This document shows, piece after piece, positions 25,151-34,123 of a DNA stretch of 64,000 nt (within the stretch, counting starts at the first letter, position 1; every line of letters begins with the position of its first letter). The notes below the pieces were generated by a model. It ran no database searches. It was not told the origin of the DNA and saw only the letters and a program-made list of their open reading frames with translations. This stretch comes from Verrucomicrobiota bacterium. GTDB lineage: Bacteria; Verrucomicrobiota; Verrucomicrobiia; Chthoniobacterales; SZAS-18. Location: contig JAFAXH010000144.1 of the NCBI GenBank assembly GCA_019241085.1, forward strand, positions 1 through 64,000, written 5' to 3'. The translations under genes and the position numbers were made by a program.

Positions 25151-26050
25151 CTACTTCAAGGCGTTCACAATCGTCGTCACGTTGTGGCGCATCATCGCCT
25201 CATACGTCGCCGCGTCGCTGTCCGGCGCGCCGAGGCCGTCGGCGTAAAGTTCGCCGCCGACTTTCGCGCCGGTTTCCTGCGTGATGGCGGCGACGACTTT
25301 TGGATTTTCAATGTTCTCGAAGAAGACGGCTTTCACGCCTTGCTTTTTGATGGTCTCGATGAGTTCGGCCACGTCTTTGGAAGACGGTTGCGCTTCGGTG
25401 CTGACGCCTTCGATTGGATAAATGCGAAAGCCGTAGTCGCGGGCAAAATATTGGAAGGCATCGTGGCTCGTCACGAGCTTGCGTTTTTCGCGCGGCAGCT
25501 CGGCGACTTTGAGTTTGATTTCCTTGTCCAACGCATCGAGCCGCGCACTGTAAGCCGTAGCGGCGGCGGCGAACGCAGCTCCGTCCGCCGGGTCCGCTTT
25601 GCCGAACGCATCGCGCACGACGCCGACGGCTTTTTTCACGTTGGCGATGGAATGCCACCAGTGCGGATCCTCGACGGTTTTCTTGTCCTCTTTGAGCCGC
25701 AGCGAAGGGCCGACGCCGCTGCCCACGTCAACGAATTTTCCGCTGCCGCCGCCCGAGCTTTGTTCCAGCCGGGAAAGATAGCCTTCCAATCCTTTGCCGG
25801 AAACGAGCACGACATCCGCGCCGGCCACCTGCTGCACGTCGCCGGGACTGGGTTGAAATTCGTGCGGGTCCACGCCGGCCTTGACCAGTTCGATCACCTG
25901 CACCTTGTCGCCGCCGACGTTGCGCGCGAGATCGCTCAGCACGGTGGAAAGCGACACGACTTTCAACGGCGCGTTCGCCGCCGCGTGCGCCAGGGTCGTC
26001 GCCCAGGCAAGCGCCAGCACACAACCGGCGAGGATGGAGAATCGTTTCAT
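25151..26050 (-). CDS. znuA: Zinc ABC transporter substrate-binding protein
   Basis: The 299-residue precursor has a signal peptide (AGCVLALAWATTLAHAA) and the cluster A-I metal-binding fold. Metal ligands are visible in DPHEFQPSP, DPHWWHS, TSHDAFQYF and the acidic GELYADGLG near the C-terminus; three His plus one acidic residue fits zinc or manganese binding. A charged loop between the first two motifs is short (KEDKKTVED), without the His-rich tract of many ZnuA proteins; the His-rich segment here is in ZnuC instead. It is divergent from zur, with operators between. Confidence 0.94.
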   Translation of the reverse strand: MKRFSILAGCVLALAWATTLAHAAANAPLKVVSLSTVLSDLARNVGGDKVQVIELVKAGVDPHEFQPSPGDVQQVAGADVVLVSGKGLEGYLSRLEQSSGGGSGKFVDVGSGVGPSLRLKEDKKTVEDPHWWHSIANVKKAVGVVRDAFGKADPADGAAFAAAATAYSARLDALDKEIKLKVAELPREKRKLVTSHDAFQYFARDYGFRIYPIEGVSTEAQPSSKDVAELIETIKKQGVKAVFFENIENPKVVAAITQETGAKVGGELYADGLGAPDSDAATYEAMMRHNVTTIVNALK

Positions 26051-26082
26051 CGGTGAGCGGAGCATAAGGGACGGACGAATTG

Positions 26083-26149
26083 TTGCAAGTAGTTTGCGTT
26101 TTTCAATGAAAATTCTTGCAAGTAATTTGCAAGAGCAAGCAATTTGCAA
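26083..26149. promoter_or_regulatory. Zur-type operators between znuA and zur
   Basis: TTGCAAGTAGTTTGCGT (26083-26099) and TTGCAAGTAATTTGCAA (26116-26132) match the palindromes upstream of the TonB receptor gene; GAGCAAGCAATTTGCAA (26133-26149) is a weaker third site directly abutting the second. All sit in the 187-bp divergent region, so they can control both znuA and zur. Confidence 0.8.
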
Positions 26150-26237
26150 AAAAAAATCTGCGTCTGCGCCGGCGGCGAATTTCTCAAACGCACAAACCCT
26201 TTTGCAATTCCGGGCGGCGGCTGTTAGGCTACGAGCC

Positions 26238-26708
26238 ATGTCGCGAACGCACGCGCACGGCGCTTCCACCCTCCCGACGCTTTCCGCCGACACGATCCTC
26301 GACTTGTTGCGCGGGCAGGGGATGCGGATCACGCGCGGCCGGGTGGCGATCATCTCGGCCTTGCTCGCCGCCAAAGCGCCGCTGTCGCTGGAGGAAATCC
26401 GCGTCGCCGCCGGCAAGCGCGCGCGGCAGGAGCCGCTGGATTTCGCGACGGTCTATCGCGTGATGGAGACGCTGGAAGAGTTGAAGATTGTGCAAAAAAT
26501 TCACTTGGGCCGCGCGCGCAGCCATTATGAATTGGTCGATCCGCACGCGCACCACGATCACCTCGTCTGCACGGATTGCGGCAAGGTGGAAATGCTCGAT
26601 GAACCGTGCCCCGTGGAACCGCTCGAACGCAAGTTGCGCCGGCACTACGGCTACGCGGAGGTGAAGCATTCGCTCGAATTTTTTGGCCGCTGCCCGGATT
26701 GCCAGTGA
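26238..26708 (+). CDS. zur: Fur-family zinc uptake regulator
   Basis: The 156-residue protein has the Fur winged helix (MRITRGRVAIISALLAAKAP, FATVYRVMETLEELKIV) and a metal-binding dimerisation domain. The latter has HAHHDH (residues 103-108), CTDC (111-114) and CPDC (152-155), the two CxxC pairs forming the structural zinc site. Assignment to Zur instead of Fur rests on its divergent position to znuA and the repeated TTGCAAGT-type palindromes. It would repress uptake genes when zinc is sufficient. Confidence 0.9.
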   Translation: MSRTHAHGASTLPTLSADTILDLLRGQGMRITRGRVAIISALLAAKAPLSLEEIRVAAGKRARQEPLDFATVYRVMETLEELKIVQKIHLGRARSHYELVDPHAHHDHLVCTDCGKVEMLDEPCPVEPLERKLRRHYGYAEVKHSLEFFGRCPDCQ

Positions 26709-26754
26709 GGGGCGGCGGCGAACAAGCGCATTCAGCATTCGCGCTGGCTTGGCT

Positions 26755-27606
26755 TCAGAGATTTTCGCCAAAGGCGAGGAGCGGCCGATACCCGCGCAGG
26801 ATGCTCTGCAAGGCTGCGACGGCCGCGGCGGACTGCGCCTGGGCGGGCGCCTTCTGCGGGGTTTCAAAGATGATCTCGAAGGGCGCCGGCGAGGGCGAGG
26901 GATCCGCTGGGTTGGACAGGACTCCCTCCGGGCAGCGGGTAATGACTCCGTCGCGTGCCGGGAATCCGTCGATCATTTCGCCTTGCGCCAGTGGCAGAAA
27001 CTGGGACGCCGCCTCGAGCGCGGGCCGGGCGAGCGCCTCGGTTAGCGTCGCGCCGCGCACGTAGGCGTAGCAGCCGTCGCAGGTATCGTCGGCGTGCAGA
27101 GCGATGAGGCCGTGGAAACCGTGCATGCCGAGTTCGCGTTCCAAAAGCTGGACCTCCGGCTGCGCGGAGCCACGCCAGAATTCGCGGTTCAAATCGAGAC
27201 CGGCGCGCGAGTGTCGCGTGCGGTCTTCATAACCGCTGGGATTGCAAACGGGATAGGCGTAAAGCTCGTAGCCTTGTGCGGGCGCGGGATCATCGGCGAG
27301 CGTCAATAGGAAGTCGCGCAGGGCGAGGGCGGTTTCCCGTTCATCCCCGTGAATGGACGCAAACAGCCCGAGCCGAATCGTATCGCCCCCGCCGGGCGCG
27401 CCGCGAAAGACAAAGCGCGGCAGTTGGTAGCGGCAGGGGCCGTGGTGGAATTCGCCAATCGGCGAATAGCGCAGTGCCGAGCCGGGAAGGCGGCCACACT
27501 TAGCCAGCAGCGGGGCAAGCAGTGACTCGATCAGGTTCGCGACGGGGGGGTGCTGCACAACCGACAAAAATTGCCCATCACAATGCCAATTTTCCACTCC
27601 AACCAT
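26755..27606 (-). CDS. M14-family metallocarboxypeptidase-like protein
   Basis: The 283-residue protein has the zinc site of the M14/AstE-AspA superfamily: HGDE in LFASIHGDERETAL (His and Glu ligands), the Arg/Asn motif in AGLDLNREFW and the third ligand His in LIALHADDTC. Substrates of this superfamily include peptide C-termini and N-acyl amino acids. No signal peptide is evident. The annotated ATG at 27606 lies upstream of the conserved region, and internal starts are possible. It is convergent with zur, and its proximity to the zinc regulon is probably incidental. Confidence 0.82.
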   Translation of the reverse strand: MVGVENWHCDGQFLSVVQHPPVANLIESLLAPLLAKCGRLPGSALRYSPIGEFHHGPCRYQLPRFVFRGAPGGGDTIRLGLFASIHGDERETALALRDFLLTLADDPAPAQGYELYAYPVCNPSGYEDRTRHSRAGLDLNREFWRGSAQPEVQLLERELGMHGFHGLIALHADDTCDGCYAYVRGATLTEALARPALEAASQFLPLAQGEMIDGFPARDGVITRCPEGVLSNPADPSPSPAPFEIIFETPQKAPAQAQSAAAVAALQSILRGYRPLLAFGENL

Positions 27607-27673
27607 CGCACGACAAAACGCGGCCGGCTTTCACCACACCCCACTGCCAGCGGCAGCCGACCACATGGCGCTT

Positions 27674-27907
27674 TTAGCCCAGGCGATAAACGATCCGCGC
27701 CTTGTCGGTATCGTAAGGTGACATTTCCAATTTCACGCGGTCACCGGCGGTGAGACGGATGAAGCGCTTGCGCATCCGGCCCGAAATGTGGGCCAAGACC
27801 AGGTGGCCGTTGGGCAGTTCGACGCGAAACATCGTGCCCGCGAGCACGGCGACGATCTTGCCTTCGAGTTCAATGATCTTTTCCGCTTTTTTTTGATCTA
27901 TGCGCAT
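27674..27907 (-). CDS. infA: Translation initiation factor IF-1
   Basis: The 77-residue S1/OB-fold protein has the family core [41 protein letters not shown] and [12 protein letters not shown], ending KARIVYRLG. The start at 27907 gives seven residues more than the usual IF-1 N-terminus. A single essential gene; it follows the RRM gene terminator on the same strand and is separately transcribed. Confidence 0.93.
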   Translation of the reverse strand: MRIDQKKAEKIIELEGKIVAVLAGTMFRVELPNGHLVLAHISGRMRKRFIRLTAGDRVKLEMSPYDTDKARIVYRLG

Positions 27908-27934
27908 GAGCAATCGGGAGGTGGGGAACAGAAA

Positions 27935-27965
27935 CGCCCTGCTGCTTTTCTTGAGCAACAGGGCG
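27935..27965 (-). terminator. Rho-independent-type terminator of the RRM gene
   Basis: A 12-bp stem (CGCCCTGTTGCT with AGCAGCAGGGCG, one wobble pair) and a 7-base loop are followed on the minus strand by TTTCTGTT. It lies 44 bp after the RRM protein gene stop and before infA. The plus-strand side also has TCCTTTT, so it may work in both directions. Confidence 0.7.
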
Positions 27966-28008
27966 TCCTTTTAACGTTTGAAATGAGAGATAATTTTTCT
28001 GAAATCTC

Positions 28009-28386
28009 TTAGCGGCGACTATAACCGCCGCGCTGGCCGCCGCTGTCGCGACCGCCACCGCCGCCGTAAGAACGCTGGCCACCACCGTAGGAGCGCTGGC
28101 CGCCACCACCGCCACCGCCGTAGCCGCCGCCACGTTCTTCACGCGGACGGGCTTCATTGACGGTCAGGGCACGGCCTTCGACTTCCTTGCCGTGGAACTG
28201 TTGGATGGCCTTTTGGGCGTCGGCCGCTTCGACCATGGTGACGAAGCCGAAGCCGCGCGATTTCGCGGTCATGCGGTCTTGCATGATGATGGCTTCCTGC
28301 ACCGGACCGACGGTGGCAAAGAGGTCTTGGAGATCGGTCTCAGTCGTGTTGAAAGAGAGGTTGCCGACGTAGAGTTTAGCTGACAT
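28009..28386 (-). CDS. Glycine-rich RRM RNA-binding protein
   Basis: The 125-residue protein has one RRM: RNP2 is KLYVGNLSF near the N-terminus and RNP1 is KSRGFGFVTMV. A Gly/Arg/Ser/Tyr tail (GGGYGGGGGGGQRSYGGG...) of about 40 residues ends in RGGYSRR. Such proteins in cyanobacteria and PVC bacteria act as cold-induced RNA chaperones. The leader upstream is about 240 bp without a gene and contains the small hairpin TTGAGGCTTCCTCAA at 28471-28485, which might take part in temperature control. A strong terminator follows the gene. Confidence 0.93.
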   Translation of the reverse strand: MSAKLYVGNLSFNTTETDLQDLFATVGPVQEAIIMQDRMTAKSRGFGFVTMVEAADAQKAIQQFHGKEVEGRALTVNEARPREERGGGYGGGGGGGQRSYGGGQRSYGGGGGRDSGGQRGGYSRR

Positions 28387-28628
28387 TAGGATTGTTACTT
28401 TCTGTATTGCACAGAGCTGAAGAGGATCTCGCGGGACTGTGTTTCCGGTCTTCGGATTTCAAACTGTCCCTTGAGGCTTCCTCAACTGACAATCCACCAG
28501 CAACCTTGAAGGTCTTGTTTCTCTCGGCCTGTGAAACCAATATCGACGCCGGCGCGCAAATCGCAAGCGACATCTCGCTGGCCGCGCAGAGAGCGCGGGG
28601 CGGCTGTGATTGCTTTCACAGGCCAGTC

Positions 28629-29618
28629 TTATACATAGCTGTCGTCGCCCCCGCCGCCGCTGTCGCCCCCGCCTGAATCGGAGAAGGCATCGTCCGCGCC
28701 GGAGTTATCGAAGCCCATGTCCTGCACGTCGGAGTCGGTGAGGTTGCCGCCAGAATCATCGTTGCCGGCGTAATTTTCCTCGACCGGCTCGCTCGATTGC
28801 ATCAACGCGTCGCCGTGTTCTTCGGTGGTTTCTTCTCGGCCGGCGTCTAAGCGGTCGCCCACCTCTCCAGCCGCATCGCCCTGGCTGCCATAGTAGTTGT
28901 TGATGGTCTCGTTGCGTTCGACGACCTCCCCAGGATGACCGAAGCCGCCCAAAAAGCCGCCTCCGCCGGAGTGCCCGCCGCCGAACCCACCGAAACCGCC
29001 TCCGCCCGTCAAACCGGAAAACGGACCGCCGCCGTGGCCGAGCAGATTTTCAATGCCTTGAAACAATAACGCGCCGCCCGCGACGCCAGCCGCCGTGGTC
29101 AACGCGCCGCGCATAAAACCGCCGCCGCCACTCCCGCCGCCTGCGGACGCTGGCGGCGGCGCATACTGAGGCTGAGTCCCGCCGCCTCCCTGACCGGGCA
29201 ACGGCGGTGGCGCGTCTCGATACGTGGCCGGCGGTGCGCCGCTGGGCGAGGGCGGCGGTGTCGCGGACGGCCGTGGGACGGGTGGAGGCGTCGCCGAGCT
29301 GCGTCCGAGCAATCCGGATAGAAAACTGCCGCCACCGCCGCTGCCAGAGGCGCCACTGCTGCCGCCACCGCCAGCAGCAGCAGCAGCGCGCGCATTTGCC
29401 TCGGCGACCTGACGTTCCAAATCCGCGATGCGGCTCTGCGCGCCTTTCAACGCGTTCTCCTGCACGAGCGCCGTTTGCACGAGCAGATACGGCGCGCTCG
29501 GCTGCTCAACGACGCGGCGGCGGATGAGTTCGTCGGCTTCCTGATCCTTGCCCGGCGCGTCGGCGGAGCGCAGGCGGTCGAACAAACCGGTGATGAGGTC
29601 GCGTTCTTCGGGTATCAT
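28629..29618 (-). CDS. DUF2076 family protein
   Basis: The 329-residue protein begins MIPEERDLITGLFDRLRSA, the diagnostic start of DUF2076. Its N-terminal helical region (to about residue 75) includes LIRRRVVEQPSAPYLLVQTALVQ and a coiled-coil segment ALKGAQSRIADLERQVAEAN. The rest is Gly/Ser/Pro-rich low complexity with a possible short hydrophobic stretch (RGALTTAAGVAGGALLFQGI) and an acidic C-terminus rich in Asp and Gly. The function of the family is unknown; it has been described as periplasmic. The gene is monocistronic and divergent from the DUF1800 gene. Confidence 0.85.
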   Translation of the reverse strand: MIPEERDLITGLFDRLRSADAPGKDQEADELIRRRVVEQPSAPYLLVQTALVQENALKGAQSRIADLERQVAEANARAAAAAGGGGSSGASGSGGGGSFLSGLLGRSSATPPPVPRPSATPPPSPSGAPPATYRDAPPPLPGQGGGGTQPQYAPPPASAGGGSGGGGFMRGALTTAAGVAGGALLFQGIENLLGHGGGPFSGLTGGGGFGGFGGGHSGGGGFLGGFGHPGEVVERNETINNYYGSQGDAAGEVGDRLDAGREETTEEHGDALMQSSEPVEENYAGNDDSGGNLTDSDVQDMGFDNSGADDAFSDSGGGDSGGGGDDSYV

Positions 29619-29963
29619 GGCAAAAATCTCGTTGGGGTTTGGCGGCGTGCAACAAAGGAAATCGACACGCTCGCAAACGGAAAATCGGTTTGCCCCCTCG
29701 CCTTGGTTGTGAACCCGGAAATTGCGCTCTCAAAAAGCGCATCCGCGGTTCTGGCTGGTATGTCTTAAGCTGCATTTTGCCCAGCCTCAGAAGCGTGGGC
29801 GCCCGCGGGCGCGGTCTCGCGGGCAGTTCCCGGCAAAATGATTTTTCCTCGGGTCAATCTCGGAAACCGCCCGCGCCAAATAAACGAAACTTTTCTCCAC
29901 GCCCAGGGTTTTCAAACAACCCACCTCGCCGCGCGCTTCTTCCCAAGGTTTCGCCCCCATCCT
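29619..29963. other. Divergent promoter region without a gene
   Basis: About 345 bp between the DUF2076 and DUF1800 starts. It contains GC-rich inverted segments around 29809-29834 (GGGCGCCCGCGGGCGC) but no convincing ORF, RNA or promoter pair that can be named. Confidence 0.4.
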
Positions 29964-32900
29964 ATGAGCCAATCCCGACTCCATTTTTCCTGTCTCGCAG
30001 GGCGGACCGCTTGCGTTTTCGGCCTGCTCTGGCTGCTGATGATTCTCACGTGCGATCCGCAGGCTCGCGCCATGATCGACCTGAATGGCAATGGGATGAG
30101 CGACATCTGGGAGATGCGGTTTCACGCGCAGGGCCTGGACCCGAACGGCAATGCCGACAACGACGGCGTCGCCGACCTCATCTGGCAAAACGTCAAAACG
30201 AGCGATAACTCCGTCTGGCTCATGGCCGCCGGCGCCTACAGCAGTGGCGTGGCGCTCCCGCAAGTCCCCGTTGAATGGAGGATCGTCGGGATCGGTGACT
30301 TCGACGGCGACGGCCAAAACGACATTCTCTGGCAGGATATGAATACGGGCGTCGTCGCCATTTGGCTGATGAAAAATGGCGCCTACAGCAGCGGCGTGGT
30401 TGTGGGGCAGGTGCCGACCGACTGGCACATTGTCGGCGTGGCGGATTTCAACGGGGACAATCAGCCCGACATTCTCTGGCAGAACACCACTACCGGGGAG
30501 TGCTCGATCTGGCTCATGAATCACACTGCCTACGGCAGCGGGGTGAGCTTGGGCACCGTGCTGCCGACCACCTGGCAGATCGTCGGCGCGGGCGATTTCA
30601 ACGGTGACAAAAAACCCGACATCGTCTGGCAAAACACGCAGACCGGCGAACGCTCCATCTGGTTGATGAACGGCACGGCCTTCGCCAGCGGCGTCTCGTT
30701 GCCGCAGGTCTCGACCGATTGGAACATCGCTGCGGTCGGCGATGTGAATGGCGACGGCCAGCCAGATTTGATCTGGCAAAACACGACCACCGGACAGCGA
30801 TCCGTTTGGATCATGAACGGCGTCAATTATGCCCGCGGCATCGACCTCGGCGTCGTTTCGACCGACTGGCAGATTCGCACCGCGGGAGACTTCAATAACG
30901 ACGGCCTGACGAACTTGCAGGAAAGCCGCGCCGGCACTGATCCCTTCGATCCGCGCAGCACCTTGCGGATCACGCAGATTGACTACGGCACCGGCACCGT
31001 GACCCTGCACTGGCCGTCGGTCGCCGGCAAGCAATACCAGCTTTACGCCAGCACCGATCCGACGCAGAACGGCGGCGGCTGGACGCCGCTCGGCGGTCCG
31101 GTGGCCGGCACGGGCAAACCGATGGCGGCAACCTTCAGCGTCACCGTGGCGCAACGCTTTTTCCGCATCGACGTGTCCGACCTCGATTCCGACGGCGACG
31201 GCGTGAGCGATTGGGAGGAAATCCAACTCGGGCTGAATCCTTACTCCGCCTACAGCGACGGCGTGACGCCCGACTATCAACGCGTCGTGGCCGCGCTCCA
31301 GGCCACGACCAACACGATCACCGTCACTGCGACCGACTCGTTCGGGTCCGCAGCGAGCGGCGACGCCGGCGTTTTCACCATCACTCGCACCGGCCGGCTC
31401 GACGCCTTGACGATCAACTACTCGCTCGGCGGCACGGCGACGCCCGGCACGGATTACACCGCGCCCTCGGGCACGGTCACGCTCCCGCTCGGCGCGGCGA
31501 GCGCCACGGTGCGCATCACGCCGCTCGCCAACAGCGCGATGACCACACCGCGCACGGTGATTTTGAATGTCAGCGCCGGCGCCTCTTATACCGTCGGCAC
31601 GCCGGCGAGCGCGACGGTGAGCCTCGCGCCGCGGCCAACTTCCGGCCAGGTGTTGCAGGAAATCTGGACCGGCTTGGCCTACGGCGAGGTTTCGCTTATC
31701 CCGGTGACTGCGTCGCCGGTCAGCTCGCGTCTGCTCACGACGCTGGAAAATCCGAAGACCGCGCCGCTGGGCAATAATTACGGCACGCGCATCCGCGGCT
31801 ATCTCAACGCGCCAACGACCGGCAACTACACTTTTTGGATCGCCAGCGACGACCAGAGCGAGTTGTGGATTTCCACTGACCGGGATCCGGCCAATCTCGT
31901 CAAGCGCGCCTATGTCTTGACCTATACCGGTTCGCGCCAATGGACCAAGGAAGCCAATCAGCAGTCGAAGCTCATCGCGCTCACCGCGGGCAAGAAGTAT
32001 TACTTCGAAGTGCTCCAGGCCAATGGCAGTGGCGGGGAAAATCTCGCCGTCGGCTGGTTGAAACCGGGAGAGTCCGGCACGGCGCCTTCGGAGATCGTCG
32101 GCGCGACCGCGGGCACGCTCGACCCCTACATCCCGGCGGTGATGGTGCCCGATCCTTCGACGCTTTATTTCTCCAACCTGCTCCCCGTGTCGGGCGGACC
32201 CAGCGCAGCATCTGGCACCGCGACATTGCGCCTCAGCCCGGACGGCACCTTCGCCGTGGTGACGGTGCATACCTCCAACCTCGCCAAGCCGCTCACCACG
32301 CTCACGATCAATGGTCCCGCGGACTCTGGCCAATCGGCCGGAGTGCTCGTCGATCTTCTCGCCGCCACGCCGCAGAGCGACGGCTCGTATCTCTGGAATT
32401 TCACCACGGCTAATGGCCAATCGCCGGCAGCCATCGCGCAAGCCATCCAAGCCGGGCGCACCTACGTCAGCGTCGCCAACGCGAACTACCCGAGCGGCGC
32501 GTTGCGCGGCCAGCTTGCCCTGCGCTCCGCCACCGGCAGCTTCACGCCGCCCGCGGACCCGCCGCCGCTGCCGCCGGGTCTGCCGACGGCGGCGGACGCC
32601 GCGCGGTTCCTGACGCAGGCGACCTTTGGCCCGAACGCCGCGCTCCAGGCGCAGGTGCAGCGCAATGGGTTCAATGCGTTTCTCGATGCGCAGTTCAACC
32701 TGCCGCTGACGCTGAGCACGCCCGGCACCGACGCCGCCATCGCGGCCGCCGGCGGCACGACCTCGAACTCACAATTTTTCAACGTCTGGTGGAAAAACGC
32801 CATCAACGCGCCCGACCAGTTGCGCCAGCGCGTCGCCTTCGCGCTGACCGAGATCATGGTGATTTCGCAAAACAGCAATGGCTTGACCAACACTCCCATC

Positions 32901-34103
32901 GCGCTGTCGAGCTACTACGACCTGCTCGTGCGCGATGCGTTCGGGAACTTCCGCCAACTGCTCGAGGACGTGACGCTCAATCCAACAATGGGCAACTACC
33001 TCGACATGGAGCACAACGACAAGGAGGACCCGACGAAAGGCACGGCGCCCAATGAAAACTATGCTCGCGAGGTGATGCAGCTTTTCACCATCGGATTGAA
33101 CAAGCTGAATCCCGACGGCACGTTGCAACTCGACAGCAACAATCAGCCGATCCTGTCCTACGATCAGGACGTGGTCGAAGGCTACGCGCACGTTTTTACC
33201 GGCTGGTATTACGCCAGCGCCACGCCGAGCTGGAACTACACGCCGGCGGATTATCGCGCGCCGATGATCGCGTTCCCGGAGCACCACGACGGCAGCGCGA
33301 AAGAGTTGCTCGACAACGTGGTGCTGTCTGCCGGGCAGAGTCAGGCGCAAGATTTGAAGGACGCGCTCGACGTGCTCTTCAATCACCCGAACGTCGGGCC
33401 GTTCATCGCGCAACGGCTCATCCAGCGGCTTGTGACGAGCAATCCCAGCCCGGCCTACGTCTATCGCGTGGCGAAGGTTTTTGCCGACAACGGCCAGGGC
33501 GTGCGCGGCGACATGGCGGCGGTCGTGAAGGCGATCCTGCTGGATTACGAAGCGCGCACGACGACGAAATTGACCGATCCGAATTTCGGCAAGGAACGCG
33601 AGCCGATCGTGCGATTGACCAATCTGTATCGCGCGTTCAACGCCAGTTCCACGAGCGGCAACATTGTGCTCGGCGACCAGACGAGCAACCTGGGTGAGTC
33701 GATCTTCGATTCGCCCACGGTCTTTAACTTCTTCACGCCGGAATTCGCGCAGCCCGGTCCGATTGCGCAAGCCGGGCTCGTGTCGCCGGAGTTTCAGATC
33801 ACCACGGACACCACGGTGATTACTTCGGCCAACAAGATGCTCAGCGCCGTTTTCCAGACACCTTCCTCGTCGAACCCCGACGCGCTCGTGCTCGACCTCT
33901 CCGGCTTGCAAGCGCTGGCGGGCGATCCCGGCGGACTGGTCGATTCGCTCAACACCCTGTTGATGGGCGGTGAAATGTCGCAGGCGACGCGCAACCGCGT
34001 GGTCAGCGCGGTGACCGCCATCTCGGCAACCAACCCGCTGGGTCGCTCGCAAACCGCGGTTTACCTGCTCAGCACTTCGCCGGAGTTCGTCATTCAAAAA
34101 TAG
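29964..34103 (+). CDS. Giant secreted multidomain DUF1800 protein
   Basis: This 1379-residue precursor has a signal peptide (ACVFGLLWLLMILTCDPQARA). Five FG-GAP/VCBS-like repeats (about residues 66-313) follow, each with a DFNGD-type calcium loop, ILWQNTTTG and SIWLMNG. A calcium-binding DSDGDGVSDWEE segment near 408 comes next, then a Calx-beta domain (about 460-553, SLGGTATPGTDYTAPSG), a PA14-like domain (about 560-726, GYLNAPTTGNYTFWIASDDQ) and a CHRD domain (about 730-853, NYPSGALRGQL). The C-terminal DUF1800 domain (about 876-1379) begins AARFLTQATFGPNAAL and contains NENYAREVMQLFTIG. DUF1800 and DUF1501 genes are commonly adjacent in Planctomycetes and Verrucomicrobia; their function is not established. 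Confidence 0.92.
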   Translation: MSQSRLHFSCLAGRTACVFGLLWLLMILTCDPQARAMIDLNGNGMSDIWEMRFHAQGLDPNGNADNDGVADLIWQNVKTSDNSVWLMAAGAYSSGVALPQVPVEWRIVGIGDFDGDGQNDILWQDMNTGVVAIWLMKNGAYSSGVVVGQVPTDWHIVGVADFNGDNQPDILWQNTTTGECSIWLMNHTAYGSGVSLGTVLPTTWQIVGAGDFNGDKKPDIVWQNTQTGERSIWLMNGTAFASGVSLPQVSTDWNIAAVGDVNGDGQPDLIWQNTTTGQRSVWIMNGVNYARGIDLGVVSTDWQIRTAGDFNNDGLTNLQESRAGTDPFDPRSTLRITQIDYGTGTVTLHWPSVAGKQYQLYASTDPTQNGGGWTPLGGPVAGTGKPMAATFSVTVAQRFFRIDVSDLDSDGDGVSDWEEIQLGLNPYSAYSDGVTPDYQRVVAALQATTNTITVTATDSFGSAASGDAGVFTITRTGRLDALTINYSLGGTATPGTDYTAPSGTVTLPLGAASATVRITPLANSAMTTPRTVILNVSAGASYTVGTPASATVSLAPRPTSGQVLQEIWTGLAYGEVSLIPVTASPVSSRLLTTLENPKTAPLGNNYGTRIRGYLNAPTTGNYTFWIASDDQSELWISTDRDPANLVKRAYVLTYTGSRQWTKEANQQSKLIALTAGKKYYFEVLQANGSGGENLAVGWLKPGESGTAPSEIVGATAGTLDPYIPAVMVPDPSTLYFSNLLPVSGGPSAASGTATLRLSPDGTFAVVTVHTSNLAKPLTTLTINGPADSGQSAGVLVDLLAATPQSDGSYLWNFTTANGQSPAAIAQAIQAGRTYVSVANANYPSGALRGQLALRSATGSFTPPADPPPLPPGLPTAADAARFLTQATFGPNAALQAQVQRNGFNAFLDAQFNLPLTLSTPGTDAAIAAAGGTTSNSQFFNVWWKNAINAPDQLRQRVAFALTEIMVISQNSNGLTNTPIALSSYYDLLVRDAFGNFRQLLEDVTLNPTMGNYLDMEHNDKEDPTKGTAPNENYAREVMQLFTIGLNKLNPDGTLQLDSNNQPILSYDQDVVEGYAHVFTGWYYASATPSWNYTPADYRAPMIAFPEHHDGSAKELLDNVVLSAGQSQAQDLKDALDVLFNHPNVGPFIAQRLIQRLVTSNPSPAYVYRVAKVFADNGQGVRGDMAAVVKAILLDYEARTTTKLTDPNFGKEREPIVRLTNLYRAFNASSTSGNIVLGDQTSNLGESIFDSPTVFNFFTPEFAQPGPIAQAGLVSPEFQITTDTTVITSANKMLSAVFQTPSSSNPDALVLDLSGLQALAGDPGGLVDSLNTLLMGGEMSQATRNRVVSAVTAISATNPLGRSQTAVYLLSTSPEFVIQK

Positions 34104-34123
34104 CCGCCCACCGCCCATCTCCC

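Noticed and set aside
29787-32450. 887-residue minus-strand open frame opposite the DUF1800 gene
   Set aside because: It is a composition shadow of the secreted protein gene, with no domain and an Arg/His-rich sequence.
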